Assembly (NCBI GenBank): GCA_023935145.1
Contig: JALCZK010000215.1
Coordinates: forward strand, 1-64,000
Direction of reading: 5' to 3'
DNA length: 64,000 bases
DNA from: Bretschneidera sinensis
Lineage: Eukaryota > Streptophyta > Magnoliopsida > Brassicales > Akaniaceae
Each line of letters starts with the position of its first letter. Position 1 is the first letter of the stretch. Below are positions 45,600 through 57,200 of the stretch, piece after piece. A program made the position numbers and the translations under genes. Under the pieces are notes generated by a model. It did no database searches. It was not told the DNA's origin and saw only the letters and a program-made list of their open reading frames with translations.

Positions 45600-45720
45600 G
45601 GGTGCGATCATACCAGCACTAAAGCACCGGATCCCGTCAGAACTCCGCACATAAGCGTGGTTGGGCGAGAGTAGTACTAGGATGGGTGACCTCCTGGGAA
45701 GTCCTCGTGTTGCCACCCTC
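45600..45720 (+). rRNA. 5S rRNA, L2t allele (A60 form)
   Basis: Unit 111 (45331-45758), T6. Confidence 0.9.
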
Positions 45721-46028
45721 CCCTTTTTACCCCTACTTTTTTCTTGAGCCACTTTAGCAATCAAGCGCGCCTCCGCAGTCAAGCGATCGTTACTACCGAC
45801 AAGGGACTGGTCATGGGCGAAAATGTACCGGATTGCCTCGCGCCGTAGCGGGATCGGTTTACCCTATTATGCTCCGCTTTTTCAGGGACAAAATCTTGTG
45901 CGTCGAAGGTTTCCTGGTCTTTTCTCAACCGGAGTTGTCGTTTTCGGAGGTGGGGGACCACTGGGAAGTCCTCGTGTGCGTCGGTCGAAGTCCACCTGCT
46001 TATATTCAGAGACCACCCATCACCTGAC

Positions 46029-46127
46029 GGGTACCGGATCCCATCAGAACTCCGCAGTTAAGCGTGCTTGGGCGAGAGTAGTACTAGGATGGGTGACCTC
46101 CTGGGAAGTCCTCGTGTTGCCACCCTC
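46029..46127 (+). pseudogene. 5S rRNA, S allele
   Basis: Unit 112 (45759-46165), T7. Confidence 0.9.
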
Positions 46128-46435
46128 CCCTTTTTACCCCTATTTTTTTCTTGAGCCACTTTAGCAATCAAGCGCGCCTCCGCAGTCAAGCGATCGTTAC
46201 TACCGACAAGGGACTGGTCATGGGAGAAAATGTACCGGATTGCCTCGCGCCGTAGCGGGATCGGTTTACCCTATTATGCTCCGCTTTTTCAGGGACAAAA
46301 TCTTGTGCGTCGATGGTTTCCTGGTCTTTTCTCAACCGGAGTTGTCGTTTTCGGAGGTGGGGGACCACTGGGAAGTCCTCGTGTGCGTCGGTCGAAGTCC
46401 ACCTGCTTATATTCAGAGACCACCCATCACCTGAC

Positions 46436-46534
46436 GGGTACCGGATCCCATCAGAACTCCGCAGTTAAGCGTGCTTGGGCGAGAGTAGTACTAGGATGGG
46501 TGACCTCCTGGGAAGTCCTCGTGTTGCCACCCTC
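46436..46534 (+). pseudogene. 5S rRNA, S allele in L2t-derived unit (recombinant)
   Basis: Unit 113 (46166-46572), T6; copy of recombinant unit 101, 4968 bp downstream. Confidence 0.9.
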
Positions 46535-46842
46535 CCCTTTTTACCCCTACTTTTTTCTTGAGCCACTTTAGCAATCAAGCGCGCCTCCGCAGTCAAGCGA
46601 TCGTTACTACCGACAAGGGACTGGTCATGGGCGAAAATGTACCGGATTGCCTCGCGCCGTAGCGGGATCGGTTTACCCTATTATGCTCCGCTTTTTCAGG
46701 GACAAAATCTTGTGCGTCGAAGGTTTCCTGGTCTTTTCTCAACCGGAGTTGTCGTTTTCGGAGGTGGGGGACCACTGGGAAGTCCTCGTGTGCGTCGGTC
46801 GAAGTCCACCTGCTTATATTCAGAGACCACCCATCACCTGAC

Positions 46843-46941
46843 GGGTACCGGATCCCATCAGAACTCCGCAGTTAAGCGTGCTTGGGCGAGAGTAGTACTA
46901 GGATGGGTGACCTCCTGGGAAGTCCTCGTGTTGCCACCCTC
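46843..46941 (+). pseudogene. 5S rRNA, S allele
   Basis: Unit 114 (46573-46979), T6. Confidence 0.9.
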
Positions 46942-47249
46942 CCCTTTTTACCCCTACTTTTTTCTTGAGCCACTTTAGCAATCAAGCGCGCCTCCGCAGT
47001 CAAGCGATCGTTACTACCGACAAGGGACTGGTCATGGGCGAAAATGTACCGGATTGCCTCGCGCCGTAGCGGGATCGGTTTACCCTATTATGCTCCGCTT
47101 TTTCAGGGACAAAATCTTGTGCGTCGAAGGTTTCCTGGTCTTTTCTCAACCGGAGTTGTCGTTTTCGGAGGTGGGGGACCACTGGGAAGTCCTCGTGTGC
47201 GTCGGTCGAAGTCCACCTGCTTATATTCAGAGACCACCCATCACCTGAC

Positions 47250-47348
47250 GGGTACCGGATCCCATCAGAACTCCGCAGTTAAGCGTGCTTGGGCGAGAGT
47301 AGTACTAGGATGGGTGACCTCCTGGGAAGTCCTCGTGTTGCCACCCTC
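47250..47348 (+). pseudogene. 5S rRNA, S allele
   Basis: Unit 115 (46980-47386), T6. Confidence 0.9.
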
Positions 47349-47656
47349 CCCTTTTTACCCCTACTTTTTTCTTGAGCCACTTTAGCAATCAAGCGCGCCT
47401 CCGCAGTCAAGCGATCGTTACTACCGACAAGGGACTGGTCATGGGCGAAAATGTACCGGATTGCCTCGCGCCGTAGCGGGATCGGTTTACCCTATTATGC
47501 TCCGCTTTTTCAGGGACAAAATCTTGTGCGTCGAAGGTTTCCTGGTCTTTTCTCAACCGGAGTTGTCGTTTTCGGAGGTGGGGGACCACTGGGAAGTCCT
47601 CGTGTGCGTCGGTCGAAGTCCACCTGCTTATATTCAGAGACCACCCATCACCTGAC

Positions 47657-47755
47657 GGGTACCGGATCCCATCAGAACTCCGCAGTTAAGCGTGCTTGGG
47701 CGAGAGTAGTACTAGGATGGGTGACCTCCTGGGAAGTCCTCGTGTTGCCACCCTC
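47657..47755 (+). pseudogene. 5S rRNA, S allele
   Basis: Unit 116 (47387-47793), T7. Confidence 0.9.
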
Positions 47756-48062
47756 CCCTTTTTACCCCTATTTTTTTCTTGAGCCACTTTAGCAATCAAG
47801 CGCGCCTCCGCAGTCAAGCGATCGTTACTACCGACAAGGGACTGGTCATGGGAGAAAATGTACCGGATTGCCTCGCGCCGTAGCGGGATCGGTTTACCCT
47901 ATTATGCTCCGCTTTTTCAGGGACAAAATCTTGTGCGTCGATGGTTTCCTGGTCTTTTCTCAACCGGAGTTGTCGTTTTCGGAGGTGGGGGACCACTGGG
48001 AAGTCCTCGTGTGCGTCGGTCGAAGTCCACCTGCTTATATTCAGAGACCACCATCACCGGAC

Positions 48063-48183
48063 GGGTGCGATCATACCAGCACTAAAGCACCGGATCCCGT
48101 CAGAACTCCGCACATAAGCGTGGTTGGGCGAGAGTAGTACTAGGATGGGTGACCTCCTGGGAAGTCCTCGTGTTGCCACCCTC
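48063..48183 (+). rRNA. 5S rRNA, L2t allele (A60 form)
   Basis: Unit 117 (47794-48221), T7. Confidence 0.9.
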
Positions 48184-48491
48184 CCCTTTTTACCCCTATT
48201 TTTTTCTTGAGCCACTTTAGCAATCAAGCGCGCCTCCGCAGTCAAGCGATCGTTACTACCGACAAGGGACTGGTCATGGGCGAAAATGTACCGGATTGCC
48301 TCGCGCCGTAGCGGGATCGGTTTACCCTATTATGCTCCGCTTTTTCAGGGACAAAATCTTGTGCGTCGAAGGTTTCCTGGTCTTTTCTCAACCGGAGTTG
48401 TCGTTTTCGGAGGTGGGGGACCACTGGGAAGTCCTCGTGTGCGTCGGTCGAAGTCCACCTGCTTATATTCAGAGACCACCCATCACCTGAC

Positions 48492-48590
48492 GGGTACCGG
48501 ATCCCATCAGAACTCCGCAGTTAAGCGTGCTTGGGCGAGAGTAGTACTAGGATGGGTGACCTCCTGGGAAGTCCTCGTGTTGCCACCCTC
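48492..48590 (+). pseudogene. 5S rRNA, S allele
   Basis: Unit 118 (48222-48628), T7. Confidence 0.9.
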
Positions 48591-48897
48591 CCCTTTTTAC
48601 CCCTATTTTTTTCTTGAGCCACTTTAGCAATCAAGCGCGCCTCCGCAGTCAAGCGATCGTTACTACCGACAAGGGACTGGTCATGGGAGAAAATGTACCG
48701 GATTGCCTCGCGCCGTAGCGGGATCGGTTTACCCTATTATGCTCCGCTTTTTCAGGGACAAAATCTTGTGCGTCGATGGTTTCCTGGTCTTTTCTCAACC
48801 GGAGTTGTCGTTTTCGGAGGTGGGGGACCACTGGGAAGTCCTCGTGTGCGTCGGTCGAAGTCCACCTGCTTATATTCAGAGACCACCATCACCGGAC

Positions 48898-49018
48898 GGG
48901 TGCGATCATACCAGCACTAAAGCACCGGATCCCGTCAGAACTCCGCACATAAGCGTGGTTGGGCGAGAGTAGTACTAGGATGGGTGACCTCCTGGGAAGT
49001 CCTCGTGTTGCCACCCTC
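48898..49018 (+). rRNA. 5S rRNA, L2t allele (A60 form)
   Basis: Unit 119 (48629-49056), T6. Confidence 0.9.
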
Positions 49019-49326
49019 CCCTTTTTACCCCTACTTTTTTCTTGAGCCACTTTAGCAATCAAGCGCGCCTCCGCAGTCAAGCGATCGTTACTACCGACAA
49101 GGGACTGGTCATGGGCGAAAATGTACCGGATTGCCTCGCGCCGTAGCGGGATCGGTTTACCCTATTATGCTCCGCTTTTTCAGGGACAAAATCTTGTGCG
49201 TCGAAGGTTTCCTGGTCTTTTCTCAACCGGAGTTGTCGTTTTCGGAGGTGGGGGACCACTGGGAAGTCCTCGTGTGCGTCGGTCGAAGTCCACCTGCTTA
49301 TATTCAGAGACCACCCATCACCTGAC

Positions 49327-49425
49327 GGGTACCGGATCCCATCAGAACTCCGCAGTTAAGCGTGCTTGGGCGAGAGTAGTACTAGGATGGGTGACCTCCT
49401 GGGAAGTCCTCGTGTTGCCACCCTC
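49327..49425 (+). pseudogene. 5S rRNA, S allele
   Basis: Unit 120 (49057-49463), T7. Confidence 0.9.
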
Positions 49426-49732
49426 CCCTTTTTACCCCTATTTTTTTCTTGAGCCACTTTAGCAATCAAGCGCGCCTCCGCAGTCAAGCGATCGTTACTA
49501 CCGACAAGGGACTGGTCATGGGAGAAAATGTACCGGATTGCCTCGCGCCGTAGCGGGATCGGTTTACCCTATTATGCTCCGCTTTTTCAGGGACAAAATC
49601 TTGTGCGTCGATGGTTTCCTGGTCTTTTCTCAACCGGAGTTGTCGTTTTCGGAGGTGGGGGACCACTGGGAAGTCCTCGTGTGCGTCGGTCGAAGTCCAC
49701 CTGCTTATATTCAGAGACCACCATCACCGGAC

Positions 49733-49853
49733 GGGTGCGATCATACCAGCACTAAAGCACCGGATCCCGTCAGAACTCCGCACATAAGCGTGGTTGGGCG
49801 AGAGTAGTACTAGGATGGGTGACCTCCTGGGAAGTCCTCGTGTTGCCACCCTC
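49733..49853 (+). rRNA. 5S rRNA, L2t allele (A60 form)
   Basis: Unit 121 (49464-49891), T7. Confidence 0.9.
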
Positions 49854-50161
49854 CCCTTTTTACCCCTATTTTTTTCTTGAGCCACTTTAGCAATCAAGCG
49901 CGCCTCCGCAGTCAAGCGATCGTTACTACCGACAAGGGACTGGTCATGGGCGAAAATGTACCGGATTGCCTCGCGCCGTAGCGGGATCGGTTTACCCTAT
50001 TATGCTCCGCTTTTTCAGGGACAAAATCTTGTGCGTCGAAGGTTTCCTGGTCTTTTCTCAACCGGAGTTGTCGTTTTCGGAGGTGGGGGACCACTGGGAA
50101 GTCCTCGTGTGCGTCGGTCGAAGTCCACCTGCTTATATTCAGAGACCACCCATCACCTGAC

Positions 50162-50260
50162 GGGTACCGGATCCCATCAGAACTCCGCAGTTAAGCGTGC
50201 TTGGGCGAGAGTAGTACTAGGATGGGTGACCTCCTGGGAAGTCCTCGTGTTGCCACCCTC
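50162..50260 (+). pseudogene. 5S rRNA, S allele
   Basis: Unit 122 (49892-50298), T7. Confidence 0.9.
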
Positions 50261-50567
50261 CCCTTTTTACCCCTATTTTTTTCTTGAGCCACTTTAGCAA
50301 TCAAGCGCGCCTCCGCAGTCAAGCGATCGTTACTACCGACAAGGGACTGGTCATGGGAGAAAATGTACCGGATTGCCTCGCGCCGTAGCGGGATCGGTTT
50401 ACCCTATTATGCTCCGCTTTTTCAGGGACAAAATCTTGTGCGTCGATGGTTTCCTGGTCTTTTCTCAACCGGAGTTGTCGTTTTCGGAGGTGGGGGACCA
50501 CTGGGAAGTCCTCGTGTGCGTCGGTCGAAGTCCACCTGCTTATATTCAGAGACCACCATCACCGGAC

Positions 50568-50688
50568 GGGTGCGATCATACCAGCACTAAAGCACCGGAT
50601 CCCGTCAGAACTCCGCACATAAGCGTGGTTGGGCGAGAGTAGTACTAGGATGGGTGACCTCCTGGGAAGTCCTCGTGTTGCCACCCTC
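50568..50688 (+). rRNA. 5S rRNA, L2t allele (A60 form)
   Basis: Unit 123 (50299-50726), T6; last full-length 5S in the window. Confidence 0.9.
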
Positions 50689-50996
50689 CCCTTTTTACCC
50701 CTACTTTTTTCTTGAGCCACTTTAGCAATCAAGCGCGCCTCCGCAGTCAAGCGATCGTTACTACCGACAAGGGACTGGTCATGGGCGAAAATGTACCGGA
50801 TTGCCTCGCGCCGTAGCGGGATCGGTTTACCCTATTATGCTCCGCTTTTTCAGGGACAAAATCTTGTGCGTCGAAGGTTTCCTGGTCTTTTCTCAACCGG
50901 AGTTGTCGTTTTCGGAGGTGGGGGACCACTGGGAAGTCCTCGTGTGCGTCGGTCGAAGTCCACCTGCTTATATTCAGAGACCACCCATCACCTGAC

Positions 50997-51095
50997 GGGT
51001 ACCGGATCCCGTCAGAACTCCGCAGTTAAGCGTGCTTGGGCGAGAGTAGTACTAGGATGGGTGACCTCCTGGGAAGTCCTCGTGTTGCCACCCTC
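50997..51095 (+). pseudogene. 5S rRNA, S allele with A37G
   Basis: Unit 124 (50727-51133), T6; G at 51011, shared with unit 88 exactly 14884 bp upstream. Confidence 0.9.
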
Positions 51096-51403
51096 CCCTT
51101 TTTACCCCTACTTTTTTCTTGAGCCACTTTAGCAATCAAGCGCGCCTCCGCAGTCAAGCGATCGTTACTACCGACAAGGGACTGGTCATGGGCGAAAATG
51201 TACCGGATTGCCTCGCGCCGTAGCGGGATCGGTTTACCCTATTATGCTCCGCTTTTTCAGGGACAAAATCTTGTGCGTCGAAGGTTTCCTGGTCTTTTCT
51301 CAACCGGAGTTGTCGTTTTCGGAGGTGGGGGACCACTGGGAAGTCCTCGTGTGCGTCGGTCGAAGTCCACCTGCTTATATTCAGAGACCACCCATCACCT
51401 GAC

Positions 51404-51502
51404 GGGTACCGGATCCCATCAGAACTCCGCAGTTAAGCGTGCTTGGGCGAGAGTAGTACTAGGATGGGTGACCTCCTGGGAAGTCCTCGTGTTGCCACCC
51501 TC
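51404..51502 (+). pseudogene. 5S rRNA, S allele
   Basis: Unit 125 (51134-51540), T6; first unit of the alternating block. Confidence 0.9.
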
Positions 51503-51810
51503 CCCTTTTTACCCCTACTTTTTTCTTGAGCCACTTTAGCAATCAAGCGCGCCTCCGCAGTCAAGCGATCGTTACTACCGACAAGGGACTGGTCATGGGC
51601 GAAAATGTACCGGATTGCCTCGCGCCGTAGCGGGATCGGTTTACCCTATTATGCTCCGCTTTTTCAGGGACAAAATCTTGTGCGTCGAAGGTTTCCTGGT
51701 CTTTTCTCAACCGGAGTTGTCGTTTTCGGAGGTGGGGGACCACTGGGAAGTCCTCGTGTGCGTCGGTCGAAGTCCACCTGCTTATATTCAGAGACCACCC
51801 ATCACCTGAC

Positions 51811-51909
51811 GGGTACCGGATCCCATCAGAACTCCGCAGTTAAGCGTGCTTGGGCGAGAGTAGTACTAGGATGGGTGACCTCCTGGGAAGTCCTCGTGTT
51901 GCCACCCTC
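51811..51909 (+). pseudogene. 5S rRNA, S allele
   Basis: Unit 126 (51541-51947), T7. Confidence 0.9.
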
Positions 51910-52217
51910 CCCTTTTTACCCCTATTTTTTTCTTGAGCCACTTTAGCAATCAAGCGCGCCTCCGCAGTCAAGCGATCGTTACTACCGACAAGGGACTGGT
52001 CATGGGCGAAAATGTACCGGATTGCCTCGCGCCGTAGCGGGATCGGTTTACCCTATTATGCTCCGCTTTTTCAGGGACAAAATCTTGTGCGTCGAAGGTT
52101 TCCTGGTCTTTTCTCAACCGGAGTTGTCGTTTTCGGAGGTGGGGGACCACTGGGAAGTCCTCGTGTGCGTCGGTCGAAGTCCACCTGCTTATATTCAGAG
52201 ACCACCCATCACCTGAC

Positions 52218-52316
52218 GGGTACCGGATCCCATCAGAACTCCGCAGTTAAGCGTGCTTGGGCGAGAGTAGTACTAGGATGGGTGACCTCCTGGGAAGTCC
52301 TCGTGTTGCCACCCTC
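52218..52316 (+). pseudogene. 5S rRNA, S allele
   Basis: Unit 127 (51948-52354), T6. Confidence 0.9.
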
Positions 52317-52624
52317 CCCTTTTTACCCCTACTTTTTTCTTGAGCCACTTTAGCAATCAAGCGCGCCTCCGCAGTCAAGCGATCGTTACTACCGACAAGG
52401 GACTGGTCATGGGCGAAAATGTACCGGATTGCCTCGCGCCGTAGCGGGATCGGTTTACCCTATTATGCTCCGCTTTTTCAGGGACAAAATCTTGTGCGTC
52501 GAAGGTTTCCTGGTCTTTTCTCAACCGGAGTTGTCGTTTTCGGAGGTGGGGGACCACTGGGAAGTCCTCGTGTGCGTCGGTCGAAGTCCACCTGCTTATA
52601 TTCAGAGACCACCCATCACCTGAC

Positions 52625-52723
52625 GGGTACCGGATCCCATCAGAACTCCGCAGTTAAGCGTGCTTGGGCGAGAGTAGTACTAGGATGGGTGACCTCCTGG
52701 GAAGTCCTCGTGTTGCCACCCTC
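52625..52723 (+). pseudogene. 5S rRNA, S allele
   Basis: Unit 128 (52355-52761), T7. Confidence 0.9.
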
Positions 52724-53031
52724 CCCTTTTTACCCCTATTTTTTTCTTGAGCCACTTTAGCAATCAAGCGCGCCTCCGTAGTCAAGCGATCGTTACTACC
52801 GACAAGGGACTGGTCATGGGCGAAAATGTACCGGATTGCCTCGCGCCGTAGCGGGATCGGTTTACCCTATTATGCTCCGCTTTTTCAGGGACAAAATCTT
52901 GTGCGTCGAAGGTTTCCTGGTCTTTTCTCAACCGGAGTTGTCGTTTTCGGAGGTGGGGGACCACTGGGAAGTCCTCGTGTGCGTCGGTCGAAGTCCACCT
53001 GCTTATATTCAGAGACCACCCATCACCTGAC

Positions 53032-53130
53032 GGGTACCGGATCCCATCAGAACTCCGCAGTTAAGCGTGCTTGGGCGAGAGTAGTACTAGGATGGGTGAC
53101 CTCCTGGGAAGTCCTCGTGTTGCCACCCTC
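53032..53130 (+). pseudogene. 5S rRNA, S allele
   Basis: Unit 129 (52762-53168), T6; private C>T at 52779 in the spacer A-box-like fragment. Confidence 0.9.
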
Positions 53131-53438
53131 CCCTTTTTACCCCTACTTTTTTCTTGAGCCACTTTAGCAATCAAGCGCGCCTCCGCAGTCAAGCGATCGT
53201 TACTACCGACAAGGGACTGGTCATGGGCGAAAATGTACCGGATTGCCTCGCGCCGTAGCGGGATCGGTTTACCCTATTATGCTCCGCTTTTTCAGGGACA
53301 AAATCTTGTGCGTCGAAGGTTTCCTGGTCTTTTCTCAACCGGAGTTGTCGTTTTCGGAGGTGGGGGACCACTGGGAAGTCCTCGTGTGCGTCGGTCGAAG
53401 TCCACCTGCTTATATTCAGAGACCACCCATCACCTGAC

Positions 53439-53537
53439 GGGTACCGGATCCCATCAGAACTCCGCAGTTAAGCGTGCTTGGGCGAGAGTAGTACTAGGAT
53501 GGGTGACCTCCTGGGAAGTCCTCGTGTTGCCACCCTC
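53439..53537 (+). pseudogene. 5S rRNA, S allele
   Basis: Unit 130 (53169-53575), T7. Confidence 0.9.
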
Positions 53538-53845
53538 CCCTTTTTACCCCTATTTTTTTCTTGAGCCACTTTAGCAATCAAGCGCGCCTCCGCAGTCAAG
53601 CGATCGTTACTACCGACAAGGGACTGGTCATGGGCGAAAATGTACCGGATTGCCTCGCGCCGTAGCGGGATCGGTTTACCCTATTATGCTCCGCTTTTTC
53701 AGGGACAAAATCTTGTGCGTCGAAGGTTTCCTGGTCTTTTCTCAACCGGAGTTGTCGTTTTCGGAGGTGGGGGACCACTGGGAAGTCCTCGTGTGCGTCG
53801 GTCGAAGTCCACCTGCTTATATTCAGAGACCACCCATCACCTGAC

Positions 53846-53944
53846 GGGTACCGGATCCCATCAGAACTCCGCAGTTAAGCGTGCTTGGGCGAGAGTAGTA
53901 CTAGGATGGGTGACCTCCTGGGAAGTCCTCGTGTTGCCACCCTC
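53846..53944 (+). pseudogene. 5S rRNA, S allele
   Basis: Unit 131 (53576-53982), T6. Confidence 0.9.
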
Positions 53945-54252
53945 CCCTTTTTACCCCTACTTTTTTCTTGAGCCACTTTAGCAATCAAGCGCGCCTCCGC
54001 AGTCAAGCGATCGTTACTACCGACAAGGGACTGGTCATGGGCGAAAATGTACCGGATTGCCTCGCGCCGTAGCGGGATCGGTTTACCCTATTATGCTCCG
54101 CTTTTTCAGGGACAAAATCTTGTGCGTCGAAGGTTTCCTGGTCTTTTCTCAACCGGAGTTGTCGTTTTCGGAGGTGGGGGACCACTGGGAAGTCCTCGTG
54201 TGCGTCGGTCGAAGTCCACCTGCTTATATTCAGAGACCACCCATCACCTGAC

Positions 54253-54351
54253 GGGTACCGGATCCCATCAGAACTCCGCAGTTAAGCGTGCTTGGGCGAG
54301 AGTAGTACTAGGATGGGTGACCTCCTGGGAAGTCCTCGTGTTGCCACCCTC
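54253..54351 (+). pseudogene. 5S rRNA, S allele
   Basis: Unit 132 (53983-54389), T7. Confidence 0.9.
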
Positions 54352-54659
54352 CCCTTTTTACCCCTATTTTTTTCTTGAGCCACTTTAGCAATCAAGCGCG
54401 CCTCCGCAGTCAAGCGATCGTTACTACCGACAAGGGACTGGTCATGGGCGAAAATGTACCGGATTGCCTCGCGCCGTAGCGGGATCGGTTTACCCTATTA
54501 TGCTCCGCTTTTTCAGGGACAAAATCTTGTGCGTCGAAGGTTTCCTGGTCTTTTCTCAACCGGAGTTGTCGTTTTCGGAGGTGGGGGACCACTGGGAAGT
54601 CCTCGTGTGCGTCGGTCGAAGTCCACCTGCTTATATTCAGAGACCACCCATCACCTGAC

Positions 54660-54758
54660 GGGTACCGGATCCCATCAGAACTCCGCAGTTAAGCGTGCTT
54701 GGGCGAGAGTAGTACTAGGATGGGTGACCTCCTGGGAAGTCCTCGTGTTGCCACCCTC
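54660..54758 (+). pseudogene. 5S rRNA, S allele
   Basis: Unit 133 (54390-54796), T6. Confidence 0.9.
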
Positions 54759-55066
54759 CCCTTTTTACCCCTACTTTTTTCTTGAGCCACTTTAGCAATC
54801 AAGCGCGCCTCCGCAGTCAAGCGATCGTTACTACCGACAAGGGACTGGTCATGGGCGAAAATGTACCGGATTGCCTCGCGCCGTAGCGGGATCGGTTTAC
54901 CCTATTATGCTCCGCTTTTTCAGGGACAAAATCTTGTGCGTCGAAGGTTTCCTGGTCTTTTCTCAACCGGAGTTGTCGTTTTCGGAGGTGGGGGACCACT
55001 GGGAAGTCCTCGTGTGCGTCGGTCGAAGTCCACCTGCTTATATTCAGAGACCACCCATCACCTGAC

Positions 55067-55165
55067 GGGTACCGGATCCCATCAGAACTCCGCAGTTAAG
55101 CGTGCTTGGGCGAGAGTAGTACTAGGATGGGTGACCTCCTGGGAAGTCCTCGTGTTGCCACCCTC
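55067..55165 (+). pseudogene. 5S rRNA, S allele
   Basis: Unit 134 (54797-55203), T7. Confidence 0.9.
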
Positions 55166-55473
55166 CCCTTTTTACCCCTATTTTTTTCTTGAGCCACTTT
55201 AGCAATCAAGCGCGCCTCCGCAGTCAAGCGATCGTTACTACCGACAAGGGACTGGTCATGGGCGAAAATGTACCGGATTGCCTCGCGCCGTAGCGGGATC
55301 GGTTTACCCTATTATGCTCCGCTTTTTCAGGGACAAAATCTTGTGCGTCGAAGGTTTCCTGGTCTTTTCTCAACCGGAGTTGTCGTTTTCGGAGGTGGGG
55401 GACCACTGGGAAGTCCTCGTGTGCGTCGGTCGAAGTCCACCTGCTTATATTCAGAGACCACCCATCACCTGAC

Positions 55474-55572
55474 GGGTACCGGATCCCATCAGAACTCCGC
55501 AGTTAAGCGTGCTTGGGCGAGAGTAGTACTAGGATGGGTGACCTCCTGGGAAGTCCTCGTGTTGCCACCCTC
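55474..55572 (+). pseudogene. 5S rRNA, S allele
   Basis: Unit 135 (55204-55610), T6. Confidence 0.9.
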
Positions 55573-55880
55573 CCCTTTTTACCCCTACTTTTTTCTTGAG
55601 CCACTTTAGCAATCAAGCGCGCCTCCGCAGTCAAGCGATCGTTACTACCGACAAGGGACTGGTCATGGGCGAAAATGTACCGGATTGCCTCGCGCCGTAG
55701 CGGGATCGGTTTACCCTATTATGCTCCGCTTTTTCAGGGACAAAATCTTGTGCGTCGAAGGTTTCCTGGTCTTTTCTCAACCGGAGTTGTCGTTTTCGGA
55801 GGTGGGGGACCACTGGGAAGTCCTCGTGTGCGTCGGTCGAAGTCCACCTGCTTATATTCAGAGACCACCCATCACCTGAC

Positions 55881-55979
55881 GGGTACCGGATCCCATCAGA
55901 ACTCCGCAGTTAAGCGTGCTTGGGCGAGAGTAGTACTAGGATGGGTGACCTCCTGGGAAGTCCTCGTGTTGCCACCCTC
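55881..55979 (+). pseudogene. 5S rRNA, S allele
   Basis: Unit 136 (55611-56017), T7. Confidence 0.9.
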
Positions 55980-56287
55980 CCCTTTTTACCCCTATTTTTT
56001 TCTTGAGCCACTTTAGCAATCAAGCGCGCCTCCGCAGTCAAGCGATCGTTACTACCGACAAGGGACTGGTCATGGGCGAAAATGTACCGGATTGCCTCGC
56101 GCCGTAGCGGGATCGGTTTACCCTATTATGCTCCGCTTTTTCAGGGACAAAATCTTGTGCGTCGAAGGTTTCCTGGTCTTTTCTCAACCGGAGTTGTCGT
56201 TTTCGGAGGTGGGGGACCACTGGGAAGTCCTCGTGTGCGTCGGTCGAAGTCCACCTGCTTATATTCAGAGACCACCCATCACCTGAC

Positions 56288-56386
56288 GGGTACCGGATCC
56301 CATCAGAACTCCGCAGTTAAGCGTGCTTGGGCGAGAGTAGTACTAGGATGGGTGACCTCCTGGGAAGTCCTCGTGTTGCCACCCTC
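56288..56386 (+). pseudogene. 5S rRNA, S allele
   Basis: Unit 137 (56018-56424), T6. Confidence 0.9.
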
Positions 56387-56694
56387 CCCTTTTTACCCCT
56401 ACTTTTTTCTTGAGCCACTTTAGCAATCAAGCGCGCCTCCGCAGTCAAGCGATCGTTACTACCGACAAGGGACTGGTCATGGGCGAAAATGTACCGGATT
56501 GCCTCGCGCCGTAGCGGGATCGGTTTACCCTATTATGCTCCGCTTTTTCAGGGACAAAATCTTGTGCGTCGAAGGTTTCCTGGTCTTTTCTCAACCGGAG
56601 TTGTCGTTTTCGGAGGTGGGGGACCACTGGGAAGTCCTCGTGTGCGTCGGTCGAAGTCCACCTGCTTATATTCAGAGACCACCCATCACCTGAC

Positions 56695-56793
56695 GGGTAC
56701 CGGATCCCATCAGAACTCCGCAGTTAAGCGTGCTTGGGCGAGAGTAGTACTAGGATGGGTGACCTCCTGGGAAGTCCTCGTGTTGCCACCCTC
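56695..56793 (+). pseudogene. 5S rRNA, S allele
   Basis: Unit 138 (56425-56831), T7. Confidence 0.9.
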
Positions 56794-57101
56794 CCCTTTT
56801 TACCCCTATTTTTTTCTTGAGCCACTTTAGCAATCAAGCGCGCCTCCGCAGTCAAGCGATCGTTACTACCGACAAGGGACTGGTCATGGGCGAAAATGTA
56901 CCGGATTGCCTCGCGCCGTAGCGGGATCGGTTTACCCTATTATGCTCCGCTTTTTCAGGGACAAAATCTTGTGCGTCGAAGGTTTCCTGGTCTTTTCTCA
57001 ACCGGAGTTGTCGTTTTCGGAGGTGGGGGACCACTGGGAAGTCCTCGTGTGCGTCGGTCGAAGTCCACCTGCTTATATTCAGAGACCACCCATCACCTGA
57101 C

Positions 57102-57200
57102 GGGTACCGGATCCCATCAGAACTCCGCAGTTAAGCGTGCTTGGGCGAGAGTAGTACTAGGATGGGTGACCTCCTGGGAAGTCCTCGTGTTGCCACCCTC
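57102..57200 (+). pseudogene. 5S rRNA, S allele
   Basis: Unit 139 (56832-57238), T6. Confidence 0.9.

Larger units (their letters stand above)
40791..45758 (+). repeat. 4968-bp 12-unit segment, copy 1
   Basis: Order: S(T7), S/L2t recombinant, S, S, S(T7), L2t(T7), S(T7), L2t(T6), S(T7), L2t(T7), S(T7), L2t(T6). Identical in class and barcode to 45759-50726. Confidence 0.85.
45759..50726 (+). repeat. 4968-bp 12-unit segment, copy 2
   Basis: Directly adjacent copy of 40791-45758 with the same recombinant unit in second place. It is followed by an S unit with the rare A37G change (unit 124). Confidence 0.85.
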
